Assembly: GCF_041053105.1 (NCBI RefSeq)
Contig: NZ_CP163444.1
Span: forward strand, 62,001 to 126,000
Length of the DNA stretch: 64,000 nucleotides
Origin: Streptomyces sp. R44
Lineage (GTDB): Bacteria; Actinomycetota; Actinomycetes; Streptomycetales; Streptomycetaceae
Direction of reading: 5' to 3'
The notes below the pieces were generated by a model. That model was given only the letters and a program-made list of their open reading frames with translations, ran no database searches and was not told the DNA's origin. Made by a program: the position numbers and the translations under genes. How positions within the stretch are numbered: the first letter of the stretch is position 1; every line of letters starts with the position of its first letter. Positions 1-8,109 of the stretch are shown piece by piece.

Positions 1-1086
1 ACCGAGGGCGTCGGCGGCACCCTGACACTGGCCCCCAACGGCCAGGGAGCACTCGAACTCCTCGGTCTGAAGCAGGAGGTGACGCAGATCGGACTGCCGA
101 TCGTGGGCACGGCACTGTCCTTCGGCAGCAAGAACATCACCATCCCGCAGCTCGACGGCGTCGCCCCGCCCCTGCAGGTCGACCGCAACGACCTGCACCG
201 GGTGCTGCACCAGGCCGCCACCGCACAGGGCATCCGCATCGAACACCGCAAGCGCCTGATCGGCGCCGAACAGGACCGGACCGGGGTCACCGCACACTTC
301 GCGGACGGCAGCACCGCCCGCGCGGACCTACTCATCGGCGCCGACGGCGTCCACTCCACCGTGCGCACGCTGATCGACCCCGACGCACCCGGCCCGCAGT
401 ACACCGGCGTCCTCGGCTTCGAGGCGTCGGTGGACCACCCCGTCCCCGGGCCGGCCGGCATCACACACTTCGCGTTCGGCCGGCGGGCCTACTACCTCTA
501 CTGGCGCGAGGCCGACGGCCGCACCCGGATCGGCTTCAACCTCCCGCACGACACCCCCATTCGCCTGAGCCAGGCCCGTACCATCCCCGCGGCACAGTGG
601 TTGCAGGTCCTGCGCGACACCTACGGCCAGGACAACCCCGGCGGCGCTCTGGTCCGCGCGATCGACCCGGAGCAGCTCCAGGTCAACGGCTCGGTGTGGA
701 TCATGCCGAGCGTGCCGCGCTGGCACAGCGGCCGGATGGTGCTGGCCGGCGACGCCGTACACGCCCCGTCCAACAGCTCCGGCCAGGGAGCCTCACTGGC
801 AGCCGAGAGCGCCATCGAGCTGGCCCGGGCCCTTCGCGACCTGCCCCTCGAACAGGCACTGCCCGCCTACGAGCAGGCCCGCCGCCCCCGCGTCGAACAC
901 ATCGCCGCGCAAGCCAGGAAAGTCAACCGGGTCAAAGCCCCCGGACCCGTCGCAGCCGCCGTCATGCCAGTCATGATGCGGGTACTCGTGAAGGTCGCCA
1001 TGAACCCCGAACGCAACTTCGGCCCCACCTGGCGCCACCACATCGACTGGGATCAGCCAGTCGCCCCGACCGCCGCCAGCCGCTGA
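1..1086 (+). CDS. FAD-dependent monooxygenase (5' end outside window)
   Basis: The reading frame is open from base 1, so the N-terminal Rossmann fold with the FAD-binding GxGxxG lies upstream of the window. What remains matches the PF01494 aromatic-hydroxylase family: LIGADGVHSTVR (the DG motif that contacts FAD and NAD(P)H) near 330-370, and GRMVLAGDAVHAPSNSSGQG (the GD motif that binds the FAD ribityl chain) near 730-790. Such enzymes hydroxylate aromatic or polyketide substrates using NAD(P)H and O2. The substrate cannot be read from sequence. The next gene downstream points the other way, so no operon partner is visible. Confidence 0.9.
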   Translation, partial: TEGVGGTLTLAPNGQGALELLGLKQEVTQIGLPIVGTALSFGSKNITIPQLDGVAPPLQVDRNDLHRVLHQAATAQGIRIEHRKRLIGAEQDRTGVTAHFADGSTARADLLIGADGVHSTVRTLIDPDAPGPQYTGVLGFEASVDHPVPGPAGITHFAFGRRAYYLYWREADGRTRIGFNLPHDTPIRLSQARTIPAAQWLQVLRDTYGQDNPGGALVRAIDPEQLQVNGSVWIMPSVPRWHSGRMVLAGDAVHAPSNSSGQGASLAAESAIELARALRDLPLEQALPAYEQARRPRVEHIAAQARKVNRVKAPGPVAAAVMPVMMRVLVKVAMNPERNFGPTWRHHIDWDQPVAPTAASR

Positions 1087-1400
1087 ACCCGCCGGGCGTG
1101 CGGGAGGCCCAACCACCCCACCCGCACGCCCACCACCCACCACCCACGACCCACAGCCCAGACAAGCCGAACCAGGACCGCAACCCGCAACCCGCAACAC
1201 CATGGCGCCCACCACCGGGACCCGGCAGCACAGACAGACCACCCCCAAGGCGAAAGAAGCGCGGGGAACAGTCCCTGCCGTTGCACATCACACCGCCGCG
1301 GCCGGAACCATCCCCACGCGGACGGCAAGCAGACCCTGGTGGTGGTCGTCGTACAGCTGACGGGGCCATCCCTGCGCAAGCGGGAAACTCTATCGATGCG
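1087..1400. other. intergenic region, nothing recognised
   Basis: The region is C-rich on the plus strand, with short CAACCCG-like repetitions around 1170-1200. It separates the converging ends of the monooxygenase and the small minus-strand gene. No credible gene and no strong terminator hairpin was seen. Confidence 0.5.
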
Positions 1401-1631
1401 TCAGCGGGCAGCGAGCAGCCCCATCAGCCGCTGCATCGTTGCTTCGTCGATCCGGGTCACCGTGTACAGCAGGCTGCTGTCCGGCATCGCGACGCCAATG
1501 TGGACGCCGCACGGGGTGCGGACTGCGCTGTCAGGACCGCCGACGAGGAACACGGCCTCGGACGTGCAGGGGGCCGGCGGCTTGTTGGTCGTCGTGATCT
1601 GCTCGGAACAGGCCGGTACCGCGATGGTCAT
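1401..1631 (-). CDS. small hypothetical protein, 76 aa
   Basis: A short minus-strand frame opens with ATG at 1631, preceded by AAGGAG nine bases upstream, a textbook Streptomyces ribosome site; this fixes the start and is the main reason to call it real. The protein (MTIAVPACSEQ...RLMGLLAAR) has two Cys, no signal peptide and no membrane segment. The C-terminal part has the look of a small alpha/beta domain. I do not recognise the family. It stands alone, its 3' end facing the upstream monooxygenase. Its coding strand matches the MMPL gene, but about 360 bp separate the two. Confidence 0.55.
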   Translation of the reverse strand: MTIAVPACSEQITTTNKPPAPCTSEAVFLVGGPDSAVRTPCGVHIGVAMPDSSLLYTVTRIDEATMQRLMGLLAAR

Positions 1632-1989
1632 GCAGTGGCACTCCTTACTGAAGGTGTACGCCCGCTGCGATGGTACGCGCCACGGGCCCAAAGCAACGGC
1701 GACCTCGTTCGCAGCCGATCGCAATGGGCGCGTATGGCTTCGGCAATGCCGCGACCACCCCGACCCCCCGCTGAATGGGTTGCGTCGGACGCGCAGTTGG
1801 CAGCCGTCCAGGTCGCGGTAATCCGTCAGTGGCTGTGATCCGGATGCGGGCCGCCCTGGAAGGGGACACAGGCGGGCGCATGATTGGGCCAACGCCCGCT
1901 GACGACCCACTGCCGGCACTTGCGAGGCGGCCATCGGCGCGGCCCGGCTTGTTGCACCACAGGAGGCTCCTGCAAGCTCTGGTCTGCCA
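1632..1989. other. intergenic region between MMPL 3' end and small gene
   Basis: This stretch of 358 bp lies downstream of the MMPL stop and upstream of the 76-aa gene, so it should hold the MMPL terminator and the small gene's promoter. No convincing coding frame was found. Its GC content is a little lower than that of the neighbouring genes. Confidence 0.4.
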
Positions 1990-4119
1990 CTACGGAGCCA
2001 CGGCGGACTCCTTCTGTCGACTGCTGTCGCTTGCCTCGGGGTGGCCCGGCCACCAGAAGCGCGGCCCCGTGATGATCACAAGGGCGGGGACAAGAACGGT
2101 GCGTACGAGGAGGGTGTCGAGGAGAACACCAATGCCGACGATGACGCCGATCTGGGTGAGTGTGATCAGTGGGAGGACTCCGAGTACGGCGAAGACAGCT
2201 GCGAGCAGGATGCCGGCGCTGGTGATGACGCCGCCGGTGGAAGCGAGCGCGCGCAGCACTGCTCGCCGGGTGTCGTGGCCGGCAATGGTGTCTTCGCGGG
2301 TACGCGCGATGAGGAAGATGTTGTAGTCGACGCCGAGCGCTACCAGGAAGAGAAAGGAAAGCAGGGGAACGTTGGTGGCGAGCGCAGGGAAGTCGTAGAC
2401 CGTTCGGAACAGCACCCAACTGGCTCCCAGCGCTGCGAAGTAGGAGGCGATCACGGTGGCGACGAGGAGCAGTGGCGCAACGATCGCTCGAAGCAGCGCG
2501 ACCAGGACCACGAAGACGATGAGGAGGACGAGGGGGACGACAGTGCGGGTGTCATGAGCGTTCGCCTGGGCAGTGTCGTATTCCTCTGCTGTCGCTCCGC
2601 CGACGAGTGCGTGTGCAGAAGGTACGGATGCGACTGTTTCGCGCAGCCGCTCAATGGTCTTGTCCGACGCGTTCGTCCCGGGTGCGGCTTCGAGCACGAC
2701 GTCGGCTTGTGCGTACCGGCCGGTGGCGGGCCTCGGGTTGACGCCGGCTACACCAGGCACCATTCGTGCTGCCGCGACGACGTCGTCGGCGGTTGCGGAT
2801 GCGGAGACGAGGGTGAGCGGGTCGGCGGAGCCGGCGGGCTGAACGGATGCCAGGGTCTTCTGGCCGAGCACTGCCTCCGGAGTCGTGCGGAAGGAGTCTT
2901 CTTGTGGAAGACCGGTGTGCAGACCGAGTGCTCCAGAGGCCAGGAGGAGCAGGATTGCGGTTGCCGTAATGGCGACCTTGGCAGGGCGCTTGGCCACGGA
3001 CTGTCCGATGCGGGCCCACAGGCCGCGGCGGTCGGCGGCTACAGGCTCTCCGGCCTTGGGAACGAGGGGCCAGAACAGCCATCTGCCAGGGAGTACGAGC
3101 GCTGCGGGCAGAACCACGAGACCGAACAGCATCGCGGTGGCGATGCCGACCGCTCCGGCGAAGCCGAGGCCGCGGTTGCCGGTGAGTTCCGCTGCGAGGA
3201 GTGTGAGCAGGCTGAGGACCACCGTGGTGCCGCTGGCCAGTACAGCTGGTGCGGTGCCGCGCCAGGCGCGCGCCATGGCGGTGAATCGATTTCCGCTGAG
3301 ATGGAGTTCATCTCGGTAGCGGGAGACGAGCAGGAGGGCGTAGTCGGTGCCTGCACCGAAGACGAGGACGGAGAGGATGCCTGCGGTGGAGGCATCGACC
3401 TCTACGCCTGCATAGGGGGCGAGGACGCCGACCATGATGCCGGCCATCCGATCGCCTGCACCGACGACGATGAGCGGGATGAGCCACAGGATCGGGCTTC
3501 TGTAGGTGATCAGGAGCAGGACTGCGACGACCGAGGCTGTGGCGATGAGGAGGTTGGTGTCGGCCCCCTCGAAGACTTTGGTGATGTCGGCTCGGACCGC
3601 GGGTCCGCCGGTGACCTGGGCTTGGAGAGGGGCGGCAAGGTCTTGGGAGGCGGTCCGGCGGATCTGGTCGATCTTCGTGGTGTTCTGGCTGTCACCCGAG
3701 TCGGTGGGCAGAAGTACCGACACGGTGGTGACTCTTCTGTCGACGAGTTGCGGGCTTGCCGCCTGTGGCGCGAGGCCGAGGGATCCAAGCGGCCTGGAGC
3801 GCTCGGCGATGGCAGCTTGCTGGGCGCTGGTGAGGGGACTTCCATCAGTGTTGCTGTAGACGACGATCGCCGGAGCGACCGCACCTGTGGGGAAGGCCTT
3901 CACGATCTCGGCCACTTTGGCCGACTGCGAGGCTGCGGGCAGCGAGGTTCCGGTGGCCTCGGTGGTGGTGGCATCGGAGGGACCGAGCGCGAAAGCGGCG
4001 GTCAGGCCCACGAGTGTGAGGAGGAGTACGAGCCACGCAGTGGTTCGAGGTCTCTTGGGGCCCTTGGAGGAGACGGTGGAGACGGGTCGCCGGGAACGGT
4101 CGACTGAGGTTCGAGACAC
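1990..4119 (-). CDS. MMPL/RND-family membrane transporter
   Basis: The 709-residue protein has the two-fold MMPL layout: an N-terminal membrane helix (residues about 25-45), a periplasmic loop, a five-helix bundle, a second periplasmic loop and a second bundle. The signature stretch GAGTDYALLLVSRYRDEL ends the first repeat's core and GVDYNIFLIARTRED the second; both carry the Asp-Tyr pair typical of proton-coupled MmpL pumps. These proteins export lipids, hydrophobic drugs or pigments. The GTG start at 4119 lies just inside a palindromic operator shared with the divergent MarR gene, so the likely role is an efflux pump repressed by that regulator. The substrate is unknown. Confidence 0.93.
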   Translation of the reverse strand: MSRTSVDRSRRPVSTVSSKGPKRPRTTAWLVLLLTLVGLTAAFALGPSDATTTEATGTSLPAASQSAKVAEIVKAFPTGAVAPAIVVYSNTDGSPLTSAQQAAIAERSRPLGSLGLAPQAASPQLVDRRVTTVSVLLPTDSGDSQNTTKIDQIRRTASQDLAAPLQAQVTGGPAVRADITKVFEGADTNLLIATASVVAVLLLITYRSPILWLIPLIVVGAGDRMAGIMVGVLAPYAGVEVDASTAGILSVLVFGAGTDYALLLVSRYRDELHLSGNRFTAMARAWRGTAPAVLASGTTVVLSLLTLLAAELTGNRGLGFAGAVGIATAMLFGLVVLPAALVLPGRWLFWPLVPKAGEPVAADRRGLWARIGQSVAKRPAKVAITATAILLLLASGALGLHTGLPQEDSFRTTPEAVLGQKTLASVQPAGSADPLTLVSASATADDVVAAARMVPGVAGVNPRPATGRYAQADVVLEAAPGTNASDKTIERLRETVASVPSAHALVGGATAEEYDTAQANAHDTRTVVPLVLLIVFVVLVALLRAIVAPLLLVATVIASYFAALGASWVLFRTVYDFPALATNVPLLSFLFLVALGVDYNIFLIARTREDTIAGHDTRRAVLRALASTGGVITSAGILLAAVFAVLGVLPLITLTQIGVIVGIGVLLDTLLVRTVLVPALVIITGPRFWWPGHPEASDSSRQKESAVAP

Positions 4120-4135
4120 GGGAAGACACCCTCAG

Positions 4136-4156
4136 ATAGTTAAGCAGCTTAGCTAT
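4136..4156. promoter_or_regulatory. palindromic operator between MMPL and MarR genes
   Basis: Arms TAGTTAAGC (4137-4145) and GCTTAGCTA (4147-4155) are inverted repeats with one mismatch about a central A, and the flanking A/T pair extends the symmetry to 21 bp. The site is AT-rich within GC-rich DNA, lies 16 bp upstream of the MMPL start and 24 bp upstream of the marR start, and has the length and shape of a MarR dimer site. A single operator here could repress both genes. Confidence 0.75.
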
Positions 4157-4180
4157 TTTTACCGTGTCAGACTTAGCCCC

Positions 4181-4714
4181 ATGGCGCAACATCCATCTCC
4201 AGGAGCCGACGAACCGGACCGGCGCACAGCCGAGCAGCCGGCCCCGACACAGAGCGCACCGGTCGGCGATGAACTCTCGAAGGCGCTTCGGGATGTCTTG
4301 ACGCTCACACAGTTGGCTCGAGGGGTGCTGGCCGAGCGCCTCAGGATGCCCCTGACGAACGTGGAAGCGGTGGAGCACGTCATCATGGCGCGAGCCGTCG
4401 ACGACCCCATCGGGCCGGCGGAACTGTCCAGACGTCTGGGAGTCACCAGTGCCGCAGGCACCCAGTCCGTCAACCGCCTGGTTTCGGAAGGGCACCTCGC
4501 CCGACACCCCAACCCGCATGACCGGCGCAGGCAGGTCTTGGACGTGACTGAAAGCGGCTTCCACCACGTCATGGGCGAACTCGCCCCCCTTCTGGGCCTT
4601 CTCTACCAAGCGGGGCGGGAACTGGATGAGGCCGATCGCGCTGGGGCTCTGCGCTACCTCCAGAACGTGAGCGCGGCGTATCGCGCCTACCTGGCATCCG
4701 ACACGGAGGACTGA
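4181..4714 (+). CDS. MarR-family transcriptional regulator
   Basis: A winged helix-turn-helix regulator of 177 residues. The core reads IGPAELSRRLGVTSAAGTQ (recognition helix region), then NRLVSEGHLARHPNPHDRRR, where the D-x-R-R wing motif is the MarR hallmark. Helices at both ends would form the dimer interface. The ATG at 4181 was chosen because everything upstream is the divergent MMPL promoter; the first about 35 residues are polar and poorly conserved-looking. MarR proteins usually release DNA on binding a small aromatic ligand. Here the regulator probably controls itself and the divergent MMPL exporter through the palindrome at 4136-4156. Confidence 0.93.
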   Translation: MAQHPSPGADEPDRRTAEQPAPTQSAPVGDELSKALRDVLTLTQLARGVLAERLRMPLTNVEAVEHVIMARAVDDPIGPAELSRRLGVTSAAGTQSVNRLVSEGHLARHPNPHDRRRQVLDVTESGFHHVMGELAPLLGLLYQAGRELDEADRAGALRYLQNVSAAYRAYLASDTED

Positions 4715-5086
4715 CGTTTTGGGTGGGGGCCGACCGTCTGCCGGTCCCAGCCTCCACAGGATGGCCTCTCGGAACGCCGACCTGGTCGGCTTCTGACGTC
4801 ACAGCTCAGCCTTGCCGCAGGATCCACAGTCACTCCCTTGGGCGCTCACGGCCCAGAATGGCTCCGAAAGCCGAGCGGATCCAATTGCAGCGATTGCGCA
4901 TCGCTTGCCTTTCATTCCTGGCTTCGGCCTCCACTGTGCGCCATGGCCAGCCCATCACCCATGGCCGACCGGGTCGGGTGGCCATCAGCGGCTCGACCCG
5001 GCATGGCATGCCATCAGTGATCAAACGGGGCGGGCGCATCCCAAGCGGTTCTGGAGAGGGAAGAACAGCGGGAGGAGGTTGTTGCT
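4715..5086. other. intergenic region, nothing recognised
   Basis: The 372 bp between the MarR gene and the DUF427 gene have mixed base composition, with only short overlapping frames on both strands and no family signature. The DUF427 promoter and the GGGAGGAGG ribosome site at its right end must lie here. Confidence 0.4.
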
Positions 5087-5584
5087 ATGAGTGGTACAGC
5101 TGACGCCGGAGGCGGACGGCCGAAAGAGCGGGCCGAGGGCTATCCGCGCCCTCCTCGGGTCGTTCCGGACGGGCGTCGCGTCACGGTGATACATGGAGGC
5201 GTGGTCATCGTCGATTCACGCCGCTCCCTCAGGGTTCTCGAGACGCATCACCCGCCTACGTTCTACATCCCTCCCACGGACGTGCGGATCGACTTGCTGT
5301 CTCTCTCCCCTCACGCAACCTTCTGTGAGTGGAAGGGGGTGGCCACCTACTGGAACTTGACCGGAAGCAATCTGCTGGTACCGAACGTGGCCTGGAGCTA
5401 CGAGGATCCGTCCCCCGGCTATGCGGAACTGACCGGGCACATCGCGTTCTACCCAGGACGCGTCAATGAGTGCACTGTCGGGGGTGAACTTGTACGGCCA
5501 CAGCCGGGGAGCTTCTACGGCGGGTGGATCACCTCCGAAATCGAAGGGCCCTTCAAGGGTGACACCATGAATACAACCCACTGA
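5087..5584 (+). CDS. DUF427 domain-containing protein
   Basis: A 165-residue protein with one DUF427 (PF04248) domain: VTVIHGGVVIVDSRRSLRVLE, then TFYIPPTDVRIDLL, a C-x-W-K-G-x-A-x-Y-W core and VAWSYEDPSPG...HIAFYP. This compact beta fold is widespread in actinobacteria and is of unknown biochemical role. The start is ATG at 5087 after GGGAGGAGG. An SDR gene follows 61 bp later on the same strand and may be co-transcribed. A second DUF427 gene, with two domains, lies at 38141-38956. The C-terminal tail beyond about residue 140 is not part of the domain. Confidence 0.88.
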   Translation: MSGTADAGGGRPKERAEGYPRPPRVVPDGRRVTVIHGGVVIVDSRRSLRVLETHHPPTFYIPPTDVRIDLLSLSPHATFCEWKGVATYWNLTGSNLLVPNVAWSYEDPSPGYAELTGHIAFYPGRVNECTVGGELVRPQPGSFYGGWITSEIEGPFKGDTMNTTH

Positions 5585-5645
5585 GTACCGGCTCCTCGCC
5601 TGTGGCCCCGTCTGGATGGCTCGACTCTGCGCGAAGGAGGACTCA

Positions 5646-6302
5646 ATGGCTGGGGGAAAAGTGCTTGTCGTGGGGGCAACCGGCGCGGTGGGAGGCCTGG
5701 CATCAGAAATACTTGCCCACCGCGGCGCCTCTGTGGCCCTGGCAGGCCGCGACGCGTCACGCCTCACAGAGCGCTCAATCCCGCTGGGCGGGTGCCCTTG
5801 TCTCCCCTTCGACGCCTATGACCTGGAAGGCTGCGCGGCGTTGGCACCGCGGGCGGCTCAAGCCCTCGGCGGCTTGGACGCCCTGATCATCGCCATAGGT
5901 GTCGCCGGATTCGGTAGGGCGGAGGAGGTCACGAATGCGGCGGCAGAGCACCTTCTGGCGGTCAACGCGCTCGCTCCCATGGCGGTGGCGCGAGGAGCCT
6001 TGGGAGTCATGGCCGCAGGAAGCACCATCGCAGTGGTAACGGGCGCCATAGTTGAGAAGCCGATGCGAGGCATGGCCGATTACACAGCGTCCAAAGCCGC
6101 GTTGGCAGCATGGCTGGGGGTGGTGCGACGGGAACAGAGGACGCGCGGCATAGCGGTCGTGGACGTACGCATGCCTCACCTCGACACAGGATTCGCTGAC
6201 CGCGCTGTGATCGGCAAAGCCCCGAGGCTACCTACGGGGCTCGATGCGTACGCAGCGGTGGAGGAGCTCGTGGTCCAACCGATCCTTGCCGGCGCCGCAT
6301 AG
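5646..6302 (+). CDS. short-chain dehydrogenase/reductase (SDR)
   Basis: A 218-residue classical SDR. The N-terminal nucleotide site reads VVGATGAVGGLASE (TGxxxGxG type), followed by LAGRD, which suggests NADP(H) preference. The catalytic region has DYTASKAALAAW with the YxxxK motif intact, and the protein is slightly short for the family. GAAGGAGG six bases before ATG 5646 selects this start over an upstream in-frame ATG at 5616. It probably shares a transcript with the DUF427 gene. The substrate is unknown. Confidence 0.88.
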   Translation: MAGGKVLVVGATGAVGGLASEILAHRGASVALAGRDASRLTERSIPLGGCPCLPFDAYDLEGCAALAPRAAQALGGLDALIIAIGVAGFGRAEEVTNAAAEHLLAVNALAPMAVARGALGVMAAGSTIAVVTGAIVEKPMRGMADYTASKAALAAWLGVVRREQRTRGIAVVDVRMPHLDTGFADRAVIGKAPRLPTGLDAYAAVEELVVQPILAGAA

Positions 6303-6516
6303 GACCATCTGAACTGGTGAAGGAGGCCGAAGGGCTGCTCGACGACATGGCGGAGCTTGCCCAGTGCCTCGATGTCCGAGGCACCCTACGGGAGATAACC
6401 GAAAAGGATCGGGCGTTCGGGCAGTTCGCGGCGGCTGGTCTCGGAGTCGTAGCCCCGCGGGCAAACGGTCCCACCCGGCATCGGACCTACATACCTGCTG
6501 AGGCCGACGAGGTGAC

Positions 6517-6948
6517 TCAGGTCTCGAGAAGTCTTGGGAGGGTGTGCTCCACATCGTCCGCGAGACGCTCCAGGTCCCTGCGCAGGAAGGGGGCTGCCAG
6601 GCGTGTGAGTCCTTTGAAACGGAACTGGGCACGGTAGACAAGTTCTGTTTCCGTTTCCGAGATCGCTCTGAGGGTGAGGTCGTCGCTTGCCTGGACGGTA
6701 CGGTTCTCTCCGACGAAGACGAGGTGCGCAGCGTCCCGAACGCTCAGCTGATAGGCAAGGGTTGTCGTGCGCCCGCGGAAAAGGGAGACGCAAGTCCAGG
6801 AGGATCCGGGCCGGATAGGCCCGTGGTCGAGGCGGCGGCAGGACACTGTTGCAGGGTCCCAGTGCTCGGTGTTGGTGAAGTCCTCCAGGTAGGCCGCGGC
6901 CTCCGTGATCGGACGGCTGATGCTGATGGTGCGCTGCACGCTGATCAC
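6517..6948 (-). CDS. SRPBCC (START-like) family protein
   Basis: A 143-residue protein with the opening pattern of polyketide_cyc/SRPBCC folds: a beta strand (ISVQRTISISRP), the helix ITEAAAYLEDFTNTEHWDPAT, then repeated strands and a long C-terminal helix, here LERLADDVEHTLPRL. These helix-grip proteins bind a hydrophobic ligand in a central cavity. The GTG start at 6948 has AAGGGA nine bases upstream. The gene is divergent from litR with 150 bp between them, so the two could share regulation. Its ligand is unknown. Confidence 0.85.
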   Translation of the reverse strand: MISVQRTISISRPITEAAAYLEDFTNTEHWDPATVSCRRLDHGPIRPGSSWTCVSLFRGRTTTLAYQLSVRDAAHLVFVGENRTVQASDDLTLRAISETETELVYRAQFRFKGLTRLAAPFLRRDLERLADDVEHTLPRLLET

Positions 6949-6970
6949 TGAACGGTCCCTTCGCTATTGC

Positions 6971-6978
6971 TGTATACA
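6971..6978. promoter_or_regulatory. TGTATACA palindrome, candidate LitR/CarH half-sites
   Basis: The octamer TGTATACA is self-complementary, so each strand carries TATACA, which fits the T-n-TACA core described for CarH-type operators of Thermus. It stands in the 150-bp divergent region between the SRPBCC gene and litR. Eight bases alone are weak evidence, and flanking repeats with the expected 11-bp spacing were not obvious. Confidence 0.3.
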
Positions 6979-7098
6979 CGTGATTCCTTTCTTTCAGTGA
7001 CTTGGATGCGCCTCGGGCGTAAGCCTTGCTGTGCATGTCGGGTGGGTTTGGCCGCCTCGACTCCGGAGGGCATCGTTTGTGCGTCGTAGAGTGGATGT

Positions 7099-8100
7099 AT
7101 GTCCGAGTCGACTCACGGAATCACTACTGGTGCTGTTGCCCGGCACCTCGGCGTTTCTCCGACGACGGTCCGTTCCTGGGAACAGCGTTACGGAATCGGT
7201 CCTGCGGTCCGCGCCAGCGGGAGGCATCGGAGGTGGATGCCTCAAGACGTGGCTCTGCTGGAGGAGATGTGTCGTCTGACGGCGACGGGGGTGCCTCCGG
7301 GTGAGGCTGCGCGGGTGGTGCTGGGACGGGAACCTGACGGGTTTCCCGGTGAAAAGATGCCTCTGACGGCGCCGGAGCCGGAAGACGTGTCGCCTGGAGG
7401 GGGAAGTCGGCCGGGCTCTGGCACCGGGCTGCCTCTGGGAGATGTACGGCAGGAGTGCCGTGGCCTGGCGCGTGCGGCTGTTCGACTCGACGCCGCTTCG
7501 ATGGAAGATCTCCTGCAGCGGATCATTCAGGACTACGGGTTGGTGGCGGCGTGGGAAGAGGTCATGGTGCCGACTCTGCATGCCGTGGGGCGTAAGTGGG
7601 AGTCGTCGGACGATCGTTATGTCGAGGTGGAGCACTTGCTGTCGTGGCAGGTTTCTACTGCCCTGCGGCGGGTGGCGGTCACCAAAGTCTCGGCTGCACG
7701 GCTGCCTCCTGTAGTACTGGCGTGTGCGCCGGCGGAGTCTCACACTCTGCCGCTGGAGGCTCTTGCTGCGGGGCTGGCTGAACGAGGTTTTCCGATCAGG
7801 ATGTTCGGCGGTGCGGTTCCTGCCGAAGCCCTTGACGCCGCGGTGCGTAGATCAGGTCCGGCTGTGGTGGTGCTGTGGTCCCAGGCGCGCTCCACCGCTA
7901 GTCATGCACTGGCGCGGCATGTGGCCGGTACCTCGTTTGGGCTCAGAGGCGCCCGAACGACACCACTTGTTCTCTTGGCAGGCCCTGGGTGGGCCGGCCC
8001 TCCACCTGGCGAGGGCCTTCTGCGGCCTGGTGGACTGCGCGAAGCACTCGAAGTGATCTCCACTGTGTACGGGGATGCCGTGCACGCGGTTGAGGCATGA
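7099..8100 (+). CDS. litR: LitR/CarH-type MerR regulator with cobalamin-binding photosensor
   Basis: A 333-residue protein. Residues 8-75 are a MerR winged helix (TTGAVARHLGVSPTTVRSWE, then the wing GRHRRWMPQD). Residues 115-195 form a B12-binding four-helix cap with W167 and E178-H179, and residues 203-325 a cobalamin-binding Rossmann domain whose APAESHTLPLE holds H215, at the place of the CarH lower axial His. In characterised family members the dark tetramer with adenosylcobalamin represses its targets, and light breaks the Co-C bond and frees the DNA. Oddities: the cap motif is W-x10-EH rather than the usual W-x9-EH, and the residue after W167 is Glu, where Thermus CarH has its second ligand His132. 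Its neighbours (photolyase, lipid-modification genes) fit a light regulon. Confidence 0.9.
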   Translation: MSESTHGITTGAVARHLGVSPTTVRSWEQRYGIGPAVRASGRHRRWMPQDVALLEEMCRLTATGVPPGEAARVVLGREPDGFPGEKMPLTAPEPEDVSPGGGSRPGSGTGLPLGDVRQECRGLARAAVRLDAASMEDLLQRIIQDYGLVAAWEEVMVPTLHAVGRKWESSDDRYVEVEHLLSWQVSTALRRVAVTKVSAARLPPVVLACAPAESHTLPLEALAAGLAERGFPIRMFGGAVPAEALDAAVRRSGPAVVVLWSQARSTASHALARHVAGTSFGLRGARTTPLVLLAGPGWAGPPPGEGLLRPGGLREALEVISTVYGDAVHAVEA

Positions 8101-8109
8101 GGGGTCGGC

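Noticed and set aside
2041..4107. Long plus-strand open frame of 688 codons opposite the MMPL gene
   Set aside because: It is an antisense shadow of a well-matched MMPL protein; its composition (Glu/Gly/Asp-rich) is what a reversed GC-rich gene gives.
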